Positions 33,890-41,902 of a stretch of 55,865 nt of DNA are shown in pieces (position 1 is the first letter of the stretch; the number at the start of each line of letters is the position of its first letter). The notes below the pieces were generated by a model. That model ran no database searches and was not told the DNA's origin. It saw nothing but the letters and a program-made list of their open reading frames with translations. This DNA is from DATJPY01 sp035506135 (GTDB taxonomy: Bacteria; Myxococcota_A; UBA9160; PR03). The translations under genes and the position numbers were made by a program. The DNA lies in contig DATJPY010000130.1 of the NCBI GenBank assembly GCA_035506135.1, forward strand, positions 1-55,865. The letters run 5' to 3'.

Positions 33890-35635
33890 GTGGCCTACAC
33901 CCGAACCCACGCGATCTTCGGTCGGCGCTTCTTGCGCCATCTGTGGCACCTCACCCGGGCCTACTGGACCTCCCCGGACGGCCGGACCGGAGGGCTGCTG
34001 TACGCCACCGCGATCGGCTTCGAGCTCGGGACCGTGCAGGGCAACGTCATGCTCGCCCAGGCCCAGCGCAAGATCTTCGACCAGATCCAGACGAAGGCGA
34101 TGCTGCCGTTCCTGGACGCGGTCGGGTGGTTCCTGCTTCTCGCGTTGTTCTTCGTGCTGGTGTCGACCTACCGGATCTACGTGCGGCAGGTCCTCGAGAT
34201 CCGCTGGCGGCGCTGGCTCACCGACCATTTCCTCGACGACTGGATGGGCTCACAGGCGTACTACCGCATGGAGCTGCACCGCGAGCACACCGACAACCCG
34301 GACCAGCGCATCGCGGAGGACGTGCGCGACTACGTGGCGAGCGCGCTCGGCCTCTCGCTCTCGCTGGTGCAGGCGGTGGCCACCCTGGTCTCCTTCGTGG
34401 GAATCCTGTGGTCGCTCTCGGGCGAGTGGATGATCAAGCTGGGCTCCCGGGAGTTCCAGATCCCGGGCTTCATGATGTGGGTCGCGTTGATCTACGCGGG
34501 GCTCGCCACCTGGATCACGCACAGGGTGGGCCGCCCGCTGGTGCCCATCAACTTCGACCAGCAGCGCTTCGAAGCCGACTTCCGCTACACGCTGGTGCGC
34601 TTCCGCGAGAACACCGAGGCGGTCGCCTTCTACCGCGGCGAGGACGGCGAGCTGCTCGGCGCCAAGAGCCGCTTCCACAGCGTCGTCAACAACTGGCTGC
34701 GCCTGATCCGGGCCCAGCGGGACCTCGCCCTCTGCACCCTGGGGCTCGGCCAGACCAACAGCATCGTGCCGCTCCTGGTCGCGGCGCCGGGCTACTTCCT
34801 CGGCCGGCTCACGCTCGGCGACGTGTATCTCACGAACAACGCCTACGGCCAGGTCTCCGGCGCGCTGGTCTGGTTCGTCAACGCCTACCAGGAGATCGCG
34901 CACTGGCGCGCGAGCGTCGAGCGGCTGTTCTCGTTCAGCGAGGCGATCGACGAGAGCCACGCGGAGCTCGCGCACAACGTCGGCATCGACTTCCGGGCGA
35001 ATGCCGAGCCGACGCTCAAGCTCGACGACCTGCGCATCGAGCTGCCCAACGGCCGGGCGCTGCTCGACGGGGTGAACGAGTCGATCGCGGCGGGGGACAA
35101 GGTTCTGCTGACGGGGCCGTCGGGCTCGGGCAAGAGCACGCTCTTCCGCACGCTCGCGGGCCTCTGGCCGTTCGGGCACGGCCGGGTCGAGATCCCCGAG
35201 AAGGGAAAGAAGCTGTTCCTCCCGCAGCATCCCTACCTGCCGATGGGGACGCTGCGCGCGGCCGCGTCCTATCCGTCGTGCGAGGGCACCTTCTCGGACG
35301 AGCGCATCGAGGAGGTGCTGCGTCTGGTGGGGCTCGAGCGGTTCCAGGGACGCCTCGCGGAGAACGCGCACTGGGAGCAGCAGATGTCGGGCGGCGAGCA
35401 GCAGCAGCTCGGCTTCGCCCGCGTCCTGCTCCAGCGACCCGACTGGGTGTTCCTCGACGAGGCGACGGCGGCGCTCGACGAAGCCATGGAAGAGCGCGTC
35501 TACGAGCTGCTCGAGGAGCAGCTTCCCGACACAACGGTGGTCTCGATCGCGCACCGCCCCGGCGTGGCCCAGTACCACCGGCGCCGCTGGACGCTGGTGC
35601 CCCGCGACGGCCACATGGCCATCGACGCCGCGTAG
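33890..35635 (+). CDS. SbmA/BacA/ABCD-type ABC transporter (fused membrane and ATPase domains)
   Basis: 581 residues from a GTG with AAGGAGG 6 nt upstream. The N-terminal half has about six membrane helices, with EIRWRRWLTDHFLDDWMGSQ and NPDQRIAEDVRDYV, a signature of the SbmA/BacA and peroxisomal ABCD group. The C-terminal ATPase has Walker A GPSGSGKST, signature MSGGEQQQLGFAR and Walker B WVFLDEATAALDE. Homologues such as Mycobacterium Rv1819c and BacA import peptides, cobalamin or very-long-chain fatty-acid-related compounds. A TAAGCT -10 candidate lies at 33862-33867. The gene stands alone; repeat copy C follows its stop by about 10 bp. Confidence 0.9.
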   Translation: MAYTRTHAIFGRRFLRHLWHLTRAYWTSPDGRTGGLLYATAIGFELGTVQGNVMLAQAQRKIFDQIQTKAMLPFLDAVGWFLLLALFFVLVSTYRIYVRQVLEIRWRRWLTDHFLDDWMGSQAYYRMELHREHTDNPDQRIAEDVRDYVASALGLSLSLVQAVATLVSFVGILWSLSGEWMIKLGSREFQIPGFMMWVALIYAGLATWITHRVGRPLVPINFDQQRFEADFRYTLVRFRENTEAVAFYRGEDGELLGAKSRFHSVVNNWLRLIRAQRDLALCTLGLGQTNSIVPLLVAAPGYFLGRLTLGDVYLTNNAYGQVSGALVWFVNAYQEIAHWRASVERLFSFSEAIDESHAELAHNVGIDFRANAEPTLKLDDLRIELPNGRALLDGVNESIAAGDKVLLTGPSGSGKSTLFRTLAGLWPFGHGRVEIPEKGKKLFLPQHPYLPMGTLRAAASYPSCEGTFSDERIEEVLRLVGLERFQGRLAENAHWEQQMSGGEQQQLGFARVLLQRPDWVFLDEATAALDEAMEERVYELLEEQLPDTTVVSIAHRPGVAQYHRRRWTLVPRDGHMAIDAA

Positions 35636-35645
35636 CCATCGGCCG

Positions 35646-35765
35646 CGTCGCCTCCGGGGCAACGCGATCGCCCGGAGTATCCCCGCAAGCGCCCGGGAAG
35701 CGGGCGCGCGCAGCGAGCCGAAGGCGAGCGAAGTCCATAAGGACGTGCTGCAGCTCAGCAACCCA
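35646..35765 (-). repeat. Palindromic repeat copy C (inverted relative to A and B)
   Basis: Read on the minus strand it begins GGGTTGCTGAGCTGCAGCAC and continues GACTTCGCTCG, a CGCTGCGCG segment, then hairpin GCGCCCG-CTTCC-CGGGCGC (plus-strand 35689-35707), CTTGCGGGGAT and a TTGCCCCGGAGGCGACG tail. It matches the second half of copy A at most positions. Its first bases supply the last codons and stop of the GNAT gene (YELGC stop). On the plus strand it contains a stop-free frame reading SEPKASEV and DVLQLSNP, nearly the same peptide as in copy A. Confidence 0.82.
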
Positions 35766-36615
35766 GCTCATACTCGGCGGCATCGCCGATCGGGCGGTAG
35801 CCGATGCGCTGGTAGATCGCGTTCGACGTCGGGTTGGCGAGGTCGGTGTAGAGGCAGCAGTAGCGGGCCCCTTCGGCGAGTCGCTGCGCCGAGAGCGCCG
35901 CGACGCAGGCCGTCGCATAGCCGCGCCCGCGGTGCGCCGGTGGCGTGTACACCAGGCTCACGCGCCAGCCGTTCGGTGTGCGGCCGGTCGTTCCGGCCAT
36001 CGAGACCGGCTCGCCGTCCTCCCAGAGGAAGAGGCCGCGCGCGCCGATCCGCTCCCGGGCCAGCGCGTCGGGCGAGGAGGGATCGCTCGGGACAGCCTCG
36101 CCGAGGAAGCCTGCGACCCAACGCCGTACGGTGTCGAGATCGACGGCGACGGCAGGCCGCAGTCTCCCTGCCGCCCGCGCAAGGCCGCGGACATGGCGCA
36201 GCTCGTAGAGCCGCTGCCGGACCCGCACCCGCGAGGGGCGACCCTGCGAGGCCGACCAGAGTCCGGCGAAGTCACCCGCGGCGGGCTCCGGCCCGATCAC
36301 GCTCGGCAGCGACGCCGCCTCGGGCCCGAGCTCCGCGAGCAGACACTCGAGAGCGTCGGGCGCGGCACGCGTGAGCAGAAGCCCGCGCGGTGGCGTCCGC
36401 AGCGCGCACGCGACCACCTCGCCGCGCGCCTCCACCGTGGCGAGCCACGGCTCCGGCGCGGCCGGACGCGCGCGCTCGCGCAGGGCCAGTGCGAGCCCGA
36501 GGATCACGTTGTTCTCGACCTCGGCGCGCATCAGCCACGGCTCCGCGCGCGCCAGGAAGGCGGCGGGGCTCGTCTCGCGCAGGGTCTGCAGGCGCGCGCC
36601 GGGCGCGCCGCTCAC
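35755..36615 (-). CDS. GNAT N-acetyltransferase with N-terminal extension
   Basis: 286 residues from GTG 36615, overlapping the DUF3106 gene stop (GTGA). The first 160 residues form a degenerate acyltransferase-like half (VENNVILGLALALRE, GPEPAAGDFAGLW) and the last 120 a standard GNAT domain. The acetyl-CoA loop is VYTPPAHRGRGYATACVAAL (motif RGRGYA), followed by YTDLANPTSNAIYQRIGY. Such double proteins acetylate amines or protein N-termini; the substrate is unknown. It is the last gene of the sigma/anti-sigma/DUF3106 operon. Its last few codons fall inside repeat copy C, so the C-terminus may have been replaced by the repeat. Confidence 0.82.
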   Translation of the reverse strand: MSGAPGARLQTLRETSPAAFLARAEPWLMRAEVENNVILGLALALRERARPAAPEPWLATVEARGEVVACALRTPPRGLLLTRAAPDALECLLAELGPEAASLPSVIGPEPAAGDFAGLWSASQGRPSRVRVRQRLYELRHVRGLARAAGRLRPAVAVDLDTVRRWVAGFLGEAVPSDPSSPDALARERIGARGLFLWEDGEPVSMAGTTGRTPNGWRVSLVYTPPAHRGRGYATACVAALSAQRLAEGARYCCLYTDLANPTSNAIYQRIGYRPIGDAAEYELGC

Positions 36616-37367
36616 TTCGGCGGACCGCTTCGCTCGAGAAGCTTGGCGCGATCGGCGGGCGGGAGCGTCTGGAGACGCTGCCAGCGCTGCCGCAGCTGCT
36701 GCCGCTGCGCAGGAGTCAGGCTGCGCCAGCGCTCGAGGTTCTGCTCGACGCGCTGGCGCTGCGCGGGCGGGAGGTCGTCGATGCCTCCGAGCCGCTGACG
36801 CAGCGACTGGCGCTCCGCGGGCGACATCTCGCGCAGCCGGGACAGGTGATCGAGCAGGTCCTTGCGCTGATCGGGCGGGAGGGTGCGCAGGCGGTCGCGC
36901 ATCTGCGCCCGGTCCTCGGGCGACATCGAGCGCACGTTGCGCCTCAGCTCCTGGCGCTGCTCGGGCGTCATCGAGCGGAGATCGCGGCGCAGCTCCTGCT
37001 GCTGTGCGGGGGGCATGCCGCGCACCAGCGGCCCTCCCGGCGCCGCTGCCCCCTTCGGAGCCCCGCCCTGCGCCTCGCGCTGCTGCAGCCAGCGGCCGAG
37101 CTCCTGCTGCCGCTCGGCGGGCGGGAGCTTCGAGAGGTGCTCGCGCATCTGCGCGCGCTGCGCGGGCGGCATGCCGCGCCAGCTCTGCATGAGCTCCCGG
37201 CGGCGCCCGGGCGGAAGCCCCTGGAACCACTGGCGCATCGCGGGGTCCGGTCCACGAGGACCCTGGCCCGCAGTCGGGGTGCCCGGCTCGCGCGGCTGCG
37301 CCTCGGCGCCGCCGGCCGCGGCCAGCGCCAGGAAGGCGAGGAGCAGCGCCGCCGCGCGTCTCGACAC
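36612..37367 (-). CDS. Secreted DUF3106-like protein with repeated MxPxxR motifs
   Basis: 251 residues from a GTG that abuts the anti-sigma stop. A Sec signal peptide (AAALLLAFLALAAAGGAEA) is present. The mature protein is highly charged and helical, with about ten copies of a 13-15-residue unit of the form x(M/L)(S/T/P)PxxRxxLRxxL, for example MTPEQRQELRR and LPPDQRKDLLDHL. This is the DUF3106 pattern, reminiscent of periplasmic metal or stress sensors of the CpxP/ZraP kind. Between an anti-sigma factor and a GNAT, a role as envelope-stress partner of the anti-sigma factor is plausible but unproven. Confidence 0.78.
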   Translation of the reverse strand: MSRRAAALLLAFLALAAAGGAEAQPREPGTPTAGQGPRGPDPAMRQWFQGLPPGRRRELMQSWRGMPPAQRAQMREHLSKLPPAERQQELGRWLQQREAQGGAPKGAAAPGGPLVRGMPPAQQQELRRDLRSMTPEQRQELRRNVRSMSPEDRAQMRDRLRTLPPDQRKDLLDHLSRLREMSPAERQSLRQRLGGIDDLPPAQRQRVEQNLERWRSLTPAQRQQLRQRWQRLQTLPPADRAKLLERSGPPK

Positions 37368-38168
37368 CTAGCCGTGTCCCGCCTGATCGAGATCGTCGAG
37401 CGACTCGACCTGGTCGAGCTGCTCGACCAGCGCGAGGTCGTCGGCCGACTCGACGTCGCCGGCGTCCTGGACCGCGATCGCGAGCGCGAGGTCCTCGTCG
37501 CTGGCGGCCTCGAGCTGCGCCAGCGCGGGATCGCCGGAGGGCAGCGGCGAATCGGCCGCCGCCGCCCCGAGCTTGGCCGGCGCGGGCGGCTTGTGGACGT
37601 CGCGGGCGATCTCGATCGGGGCCGGCCCGGGTCCGCGCTGCGGCACCGGGAGCGGCGGAGCCTGGCGCGCGACGCTCTCGCGGCGCGCGACGTCGTTGGG
37701 CGGGGCTCCCTGCCCACCCGGCAGGCGGGTACGCTCGAGGGCGCGCGGCAGGACCAAGAAGGCGAGCACGGCAGCGGCCGCGAGCGCCCCGAGCCAGACC
37801 GGCATCGCGCCGCGGCGGACCCTACGGCCGCCGCCCGCGCTTCGAGCCGAGGGGTCGACGGCCGGACGGCTCGGCGTCCGGCGCAGCGGCTGGACCTGCG
37901 GCTGCGCCGGCGCGCCAGACGCCGCCCGCTCCGCCCCGAGCCGCGCCGCCATGCTCGCGGCCAGCTCCGGCCGCACCGCCGGCGCCACGAGGCCGCGCAG
38001 CGCGGCGTCGACGCCTCGCCACGCGGCGAGGCGCGCGCGGCAGTCGGCGCATCCGTCGAGGTGCGCGCGCAGCTCCGCCGCACGCGCGGCGTCGAGCTCT
38101 CCGTCGAGTAGCGCGGAGAGGTCCTCGTCGAAGGGCAGACAGCGTTCGGACACCACGCTCATGCTCAT
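37368..38168 (-). CDS. Anti-sigma factor with zinc-finger (zf-HC2/ZAS) domain and one membrane helix
   Basis: 266 residues. Near residue 35 LRAHLDGCADCRARL gives the HxxxCxxC part of the ZAS zinc-binding fold that clamps ECF sigma factors. A single membrane helix (MPVWLGALAAAAVLAFLVLP) is at about residues 121-140. The C-terminal, presumably periplasmic, part is proline-rich then acidic, ending DDLALVEQLDQVESLDDLDQ. The start ATG overlaps the stop of the sigma gene by 4 bp, as is normal for sigma/anti-sigma pairs. Release of the sigma factor probably requires a signal sensed across the membrane, possibly through the DUF3106 protein encoded next. Confidence 0.88.
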   Translation of the reverse strand: MSMSVVSERCLPFDEDLSALLDGELDAARAAELRAHLDGCADCRARLAAWRGVDAALRGLVAPAVRPELAASMAARLGAERAASGAPAQPQVQPLRRTPSRPAVDPSARSAGGGRRVRRGAMPVWLGALAAAAVLAFLVLPRALERTRLPGGQGAPPNDVARRESVARQAPPLPVPQRGPGPAPIEIARDVHKPPAPAKLGAAAADSPLPSGDPALAQLEAASDEDLALAIAVQDAGDVESADDLALVEQLDQVESLDDLDQAGHG

Positions 38169-38761
38169 ACCTCCACGTCACCGGCAAGCCGCTCGGCCAG
38201 CGCCGCGCGCGCCCGGTGCACCAGCGCCTTCACCGATTTCTCCGTCGTCTCGAGACTGACCGCGACCTCCGCGTAGGAGAGACCCTCGACGGCCGTGAGC
38301 CAGAGGGCAGCGCGCTGACGCTCCGGGAGGGTCCCGAGCGCCTGCTCGACCGACTTGCCGACCCGCCGCGCGTTCACCACGTCGTCTACTCCCGCCTGCT
38401 CTGCTGCGAGCACGAGCGGCGCGCCGTCCCCGTCGTCGTCCGTGCTCTGGTGCGGGCTCCGGTGCCGCGGTCGCCGGAGCTCGTTCAGGGCGAGCCGGTT
38501 CGCGATCGTGAACAGCCACGTCGAGAAGCGCGCGTCGGGCTGGTAGCGCTCGCGAGCCCGGTACAGGCGGAGGAAGGCCTCCTGGACCAGCTCCTCGGCG
38601 GAGGCAGCATCGCGCAGCATGCGCTCGAGATAGCGCAGCAGGGGAGCCGACCAGCGTTGGAAGAGCACGTCGAAGGCGGACTCGTCTCCGGCACGGAGGG
38701 CCAGCATCAGCTGGACGTCTTCATCCCCTGCGTGCACGCCCGTCCCCGTCACCCCATTCAA
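38165..38761 (-). CDS. ECF RNA polymerase sigma factor (RpoE-like)
   Basis: 198 residues. Region 2 contains ELVQEAFLRLYRARERYQPDARFSTWLFTIANRLALNELRR (about residues 55-97), split here by family motifs LVQEAF and WLFTIA. Region 4 is LPERQRAALWLTAVEGLSYA and EVAVSLETTEKSVKALVHRAR, a helix-turn-helix. It directs RNA polymerase to a stress regulon and normally its own operon. The TTG at 38761 is the longest start, with GGAGCGGAGC upstream; the GTG at 38752 is an alternative. The operon order is sigma, anti-sigma, DUF3106, GNAT. No convincing ECF -35 (GGAAC-type) was found upstream. Confidence 0.9.
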   Translation of the reverse strand: MNGVTGTGVHAGDEDVQLMLALRAGDESAFDVLFQRWSAPLLRYLERMLRDAASAEELVQEAFLRLYRARERYQPDARFSTWLFTIANRLALNELRRPRHRSPHQSTDDDGDGAPLVLAAEQAGVDDVVNARRVGKSVEQALGTLPERQRAALWLTAVEGLSYAEVAVSLETTEKSVKALVHRARAALAERLAGDVEV

Positions 38762-38798
38762 CCCGCAGCTCCGCTCCGGGTTGCACGGCCCCGAGGGG

Positions 38799-39629
38799 TC
38801 AGTCCGCGCGCTCGAGCGTCGCCAGGAACTCGCGGAGGACCCGGCTCACCGCATCGGGCTCCTCCAGTGTGACGACGTGGCCGGCCCGCGGAATCACGAC
38901 GCGCCGCGCCGCCGGCAGCCGCGCCGACATCACTTCGGCGGCGCGCAGATACGCCTCGTCCTGCTCACCCACGACGACCAGCGCCGGGCACGTGATCTCG
39001 GCGAGCCGGTCGATGCAGCCCGGTGCGGGGCCGGCGATGCGCCGGCCGAAGCGCGCGACACCGCCCACGCTCTGGCGGGCGATCGCGCCCGCTGCGCGGC
39101 GGGCGGCCTCGGTCTCCCGCCGCCGACCCACGGCCGTGTCGGAGCCGCGGCTCTTGAGGAAACCCTCGAAGCCCTTCTCCTCGAGGATCTGCGCGGTGCG
39201 CTCGACCTGCGCCAGCCAGCGGGCCTGCGCGTCGGGGCTCTTGAAGCCGGGGCCCGTGTCGAGCAGGGCGAGCGCGCGCACCCGCGAGGGGAAGCGGAGC
39301 GCGAAGTGGAGCGAGGCGAGGCCTCCGAACGAGAAGCCCGCGAGCACCGCGGGCGCGCCGCTCCGGCCATCCGCCCAGTCGAGCACCCGCGCCATGTCCT
39401 CGAGCACGTGTTCGAACGAGTAGGCGGCGGCGTCCTCGGGCGCATCCGACTCGCCGTGGCCGCGGTAGTCCCAGAGCACGACGCGCGCACCCGCGGCCGC
39501 GAGCGGCTCGACCTGCGGGCGGAAGTTCTCGCGCGTGGTGCAGTAGCCGCACGAGAAGAGCACGGGGATCCCGGCGCCGTGCGCCTCGGCCTCGAGCTCG
39601 GTGCCGTCGCTCGCGCGGATCCGCGCCAC
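38799..39629 (-). CDS. Alpha/beta-fold hydrolase
   Basis: 276 residues from GTG. The oxyanion strand is VLFSCGYCTTRENFRPQ, followed by LWDYRGHGESDAPED. The nucleophile elbow is LAGFSFGGLASL (Ser in GFSFG), the acid is likely in VVVGEQDEAYLRA and the His is in IPRAGHVVTLEEPDA. The catalytic triad is therefore complete. The family includes esterases, haloperoxidase-like and C-C bond hydrolases, so the substrate is open. It is the last gene of a leftward operon after sppA and the SRPBCC-like gene, starting 4 bp after the latter's stop. Confidence 0.87.
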   Translation of the reverse strand: MARIRASDGTELEAEAHGAGIPVLFSCGYCTTRENFRPQVEPLAAAGARVVLWDYRGHGESDAPEDAAAYSFEHVLEDMARVLDWADGRSGAPAVLAGFSFGGLASLHFALRFPSRVRALALLDTGPGFKSPDAQARWLAQVERTAQILEEKGFEGFLKSRGSDTAVGRRRETEAARRAAGAIARQSVGGVARFGRRIAGPAPGCIDRLAEITCPALVVVGEQDEAYLRAAEVMSARLPAARRVVIPRAGHVVTLEEPDAVSRVLREFLATLERAD

Positions 39630-39633
39630 CGCG

Positions 39634-40116
39634 TCAGCCGGTGGGCTTCGTCGCGTCGGCCTGCGGCGCCCGCCGGCCGGAGCCCGCCGCGGCCCGCTGC
39701 GCCCCGAGGCGGCGCTTCAGCGCCTTCGCCATCTGCTCGAGCTGATCCTGCATCGGGCCCTTGATGGTGAACTCCGGCACCAGCACCTTCGTGCGCCCGT
39801 TCAGCTCGATGCGCACCCGCGTGCGCGTCTTGCGCTCGGTCAGCGTGACGGCGCCGCGCAGCTCGCGCCAGACGCGGCCGTCGCAGACCTTCTCGAAGCG
39901 GACGTCGCCGTCGGGCTCGAAGTCGAAGTGGAAGGTCGCGACCCCCTCGCGACCCAGTGCCGTGTAGTGGCTCCGGATGGTCTTGCGGCTTCCCTTCCTC
40001 TCGACGATCTCCGTGCGGGTATCGGGGAACAGCTCGCGGAGCACCTCGTCGTCGGCGAGGAGCACGGCCGCGTCGCTTCGCCTGCGCTCGACGTCGAACT
40101 CCTTCTCCATCCGCAC
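39634..40116 (-). CDS. SRPBCC/DUF2505-like small protein
   Basis: 160 residues from GTG 40116 (the ATG at 40110 is two codons in). The sequence starts EKEFDVERRRSDAAVLLADD, with FHFDFEPDGDVRFEKVCDG and TLTERKTRTRVRIELNGRTK giving the long antiparallel strands of a START/SRPBCC ligand-binding fold, then a C-terminal helix (MQDQLEQMAKALKRRLG). This resembles polyketide cyclase/DUF2505 proteins, which bind hydrophobic ligands. The tail is basic and low-complexity. The GTG shares one base with the sppA stop (TAGTG). No specific ligand can be named. Confidence 0.65.
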   Translation of the reverse strand: MRMEKEFDVERRRSDAAVLLADDEVLRELFPDTRTEIVERKGSRKTIRSHYTALGREGVATFHFDFEPDGDVRFEKVCDGRVWRELRGAVTLTERKTRTRVRIELNGRTKVLVPEFTIKGPMQDQLEQMAKALKRRLGAQRAAAGSGRRAPQADATKPTG

Positions 40117-41828
40117 TAGTGCACCTCCATCCAGACGGTCGGCGCCAGGACCGGCCCGTCCACCGACACCGCGTCGAGCCAGCCGGCGATGTGCTCGAAC
40201 GCTCGGGGCAAGGGTAGTGCGGGAGCCAGGGACTGCACGACGCGCATGTGCATCGCCTCGCGCAGCTGCGCGGCGAGCGGCTTGGGGGCCGGGAACACGG
40301 CGAGCGCGACGTCGGCGTCCGGCGCGATCCCCACCTTCTCCTTCGCCTTCGCCACCGCGACGCGCATCCCGCCGAGCGCGTCGACCAGCTTGAGGCCGGC
40401 CGCCTGCGCGCCTGTCCACACGCGGCCTTCGGCCACCGGATCCAGCGCGTCGACGGGGATGCCGCGCCCCTCCGAGACGCGCGACAGGAAGCGGTGGTAG
40501 ACCTCCATCACGTCGGCCTGCAGCCACGCGCGCGTCTCGGGCGACAGCTCGCGGGTGATGAGCTCCAGCTCGGCGTGCGGCGCGCGCGTCTGCGTCTCGA
40601 CGCCGACGTCGAGGCGCGCCAGGAGCGGCGCGAGCGCGGGGCGCACCGCGAAGACACCGATCGAGCCGGTCAGCGTGCCGGGCTGGGCGACGATGGTGTC
40701 GGCCGCCGACGCCAGGTAGTAGCCGCCCGAGGCGGCGTAGTCCGAGAAGGAGGCGATCACCGGCTTCTTCTTCCGCGCCTCGCGGATCGCGCGCCACACC
40801 AGCTCGGAGGGGAAGGCCCCGCCGCCCGGGCTGTCGATGCGCAGCAGGATCGCCCGCACCTTGTCGTCCTTGGCGGCGTCCTCGAGCGCCTCGATCACGC
40901 TGTCTGCCGCGAAGATCGGGCGCCCCGAGCGGGAGCTCGATCCGCGCCCGGTGGTGATCGTTCCGCTCCCGTACACGAGCGCAAAGGTGGCCTGCGGGTC
41001 GAAGCCGAGCGAGGCGGGATCGACCCGCGCGTACTCGTTGGCCTTGACGATCGGCGGCTTGCCGAGGGCATCGAGGAGCTCGCGCTGCGTCTCGACCCCG
41101 TCGACCAGGTGCAGGCGCTCGAGATCCTCCGGCTTCGAGGTGGCCTCCGCGAGAGCCGCGCGCACGGCGGCCTCGTCGATGCCGCGTCCCTCTGCGATCC
41201 CGGCGACGAAGCCCGCGTCGATCGAGTCGAGCAGCGCGGCGGCGTGCTCGCGGTAGGCGGGGCTCATGCCGCGACCGGCGATGCTCTCCGCCGCCCCCTT
41301 GTAGGTGCCCGCCTGCGCCACCTCGACCTTGACCCCGAGCTTGTCCCATAGGCCGCCGAGGAACAGGAACTCCTGCGCGAGGCCGATCAGCGGCGCGCCT
41401 CCGCCCGGCGCCGTGTAGACCTGCTCGGCCGCGCTGGCGACGTAGTACTCGATGTTGGCGCCGAAGCCGCCGACCTCGAGATACGCGATCGGGTGGCGGC
41501 CCTTCTCGCGCAGGGCGCGGATCTCGTCGCGGAACTCCTGCGCCTTCGCCCAACCGATCTGCAGGTCGCGGATGACCAGGACCACGTGCGAGATGCGCTC
41601 GTCGCGCTCCGCCTTGCGCAGCTCGCCGAGCGTGCCGAGCAGCGAGCGCTGCTCGAAGCCGAGGAGCTGCGCGAGGATCGGTGCGTCGGGCGCCTCGACG
41701 TAGTCGCCCGACAGCTCGAACAAGAGCGCGCTGCCGGGCTGGATGCCCGGCGACGCGATGCGCCGCGCCAGCCAGCCGACGCCCGCGAGCACCACCAGCG
41801 CGATCACCGCCCAGCGGATCGTGCGCAA
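40116..41828 (-). CDS. sppA: Signal peptide peptidase SppA, 67K type
   Basis: 570 residues from a TTG with GGGAGGGG upstream. An N-terminal membrane anchor (IRWAVIALVVLAGVGWLA) is followed by two tandem ClpP-fold serine protease domains. The general base Lys is in QAGTYKGAAESIAGRGMSP in the first domain and the nucleophile Ser in DYAASGGYYLASAADTIVA in the second, as in E. coli SppA, which degrades leftover signal peptides at the membrane. RIDSPGGGAFPSE is the usual oxyanion block. It heads a leftward operon with an SRPBCC-like protein and an alpha/beta hydrolase. Length fits the 67K type. Confidence 0.92.
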   Translation of the reverse strand: MRTIRWAVIALVVLAGVGWLARRIASPGIQPGSALLFELSGDYVEAPDAPILAQLLGFEQRSLLGTLGELRKAERDERISHVVLVIRDLQIGWAKAQEFRDEIRALREKGRHPIAYLEVGGFGANIEYYVASAAEQVYTAPGGGAPLIGLAQEFLFLGGLWDKLGVKVEVAQAGTYKGAAESIAGRGMSPAYREHAAALLDSIDAGFVAGIAEGRGIDEAAVRAALAEATSKPEDLERLHLVDGVETQRELLDALGKPPIVKANEYARVDPASLGFDPQATFALVYGSGTITTGRGSSSRSGRPIFAADSVIEALEDAAKDDKVRAILLRIDSPGGGAFPSELVWRAIREARKKKPVIASFSDYAASGGYYLASAADTIVAQPGTLTGSIGVFAVRPALAPLLARLDVGVETQTRAPHAELELITRELSPETRAWLQADVMEVYHRFLSRVSEGRGIPVDALDPVAEGRVWTGAQAAGLKLVDALGGMRVAVAKAKEKVGIAPDADVALAVFPAPKPLAAQLREAMHMRVVQSLAPALPLPRAFEHIAGWLDAVSVDGPVLAPTVWMEVH

Positions 41829-41888
41829 TTCCGGCCCCTCCCAGGCCGAGGCAGGAGAACCTGCGCCGGCCAGCCGCGCGCCGCGGGC

Positions 41889-41894
41889 TATCCT
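41889..41894 (+). promoter_or_regulatory. -10 element TATCCT, probable leaderless promoter of the thiolase-fold gene
   Basis: TATCCT ends 8 nt before the GTG at 41903, in the 74-bp divergent gap with sppA. The same hexamer at the same distance precedes the GT2 gene at 14732. Confidence 0.45.
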
Positions 41895-41902
41895 TCGACT
41901 CC

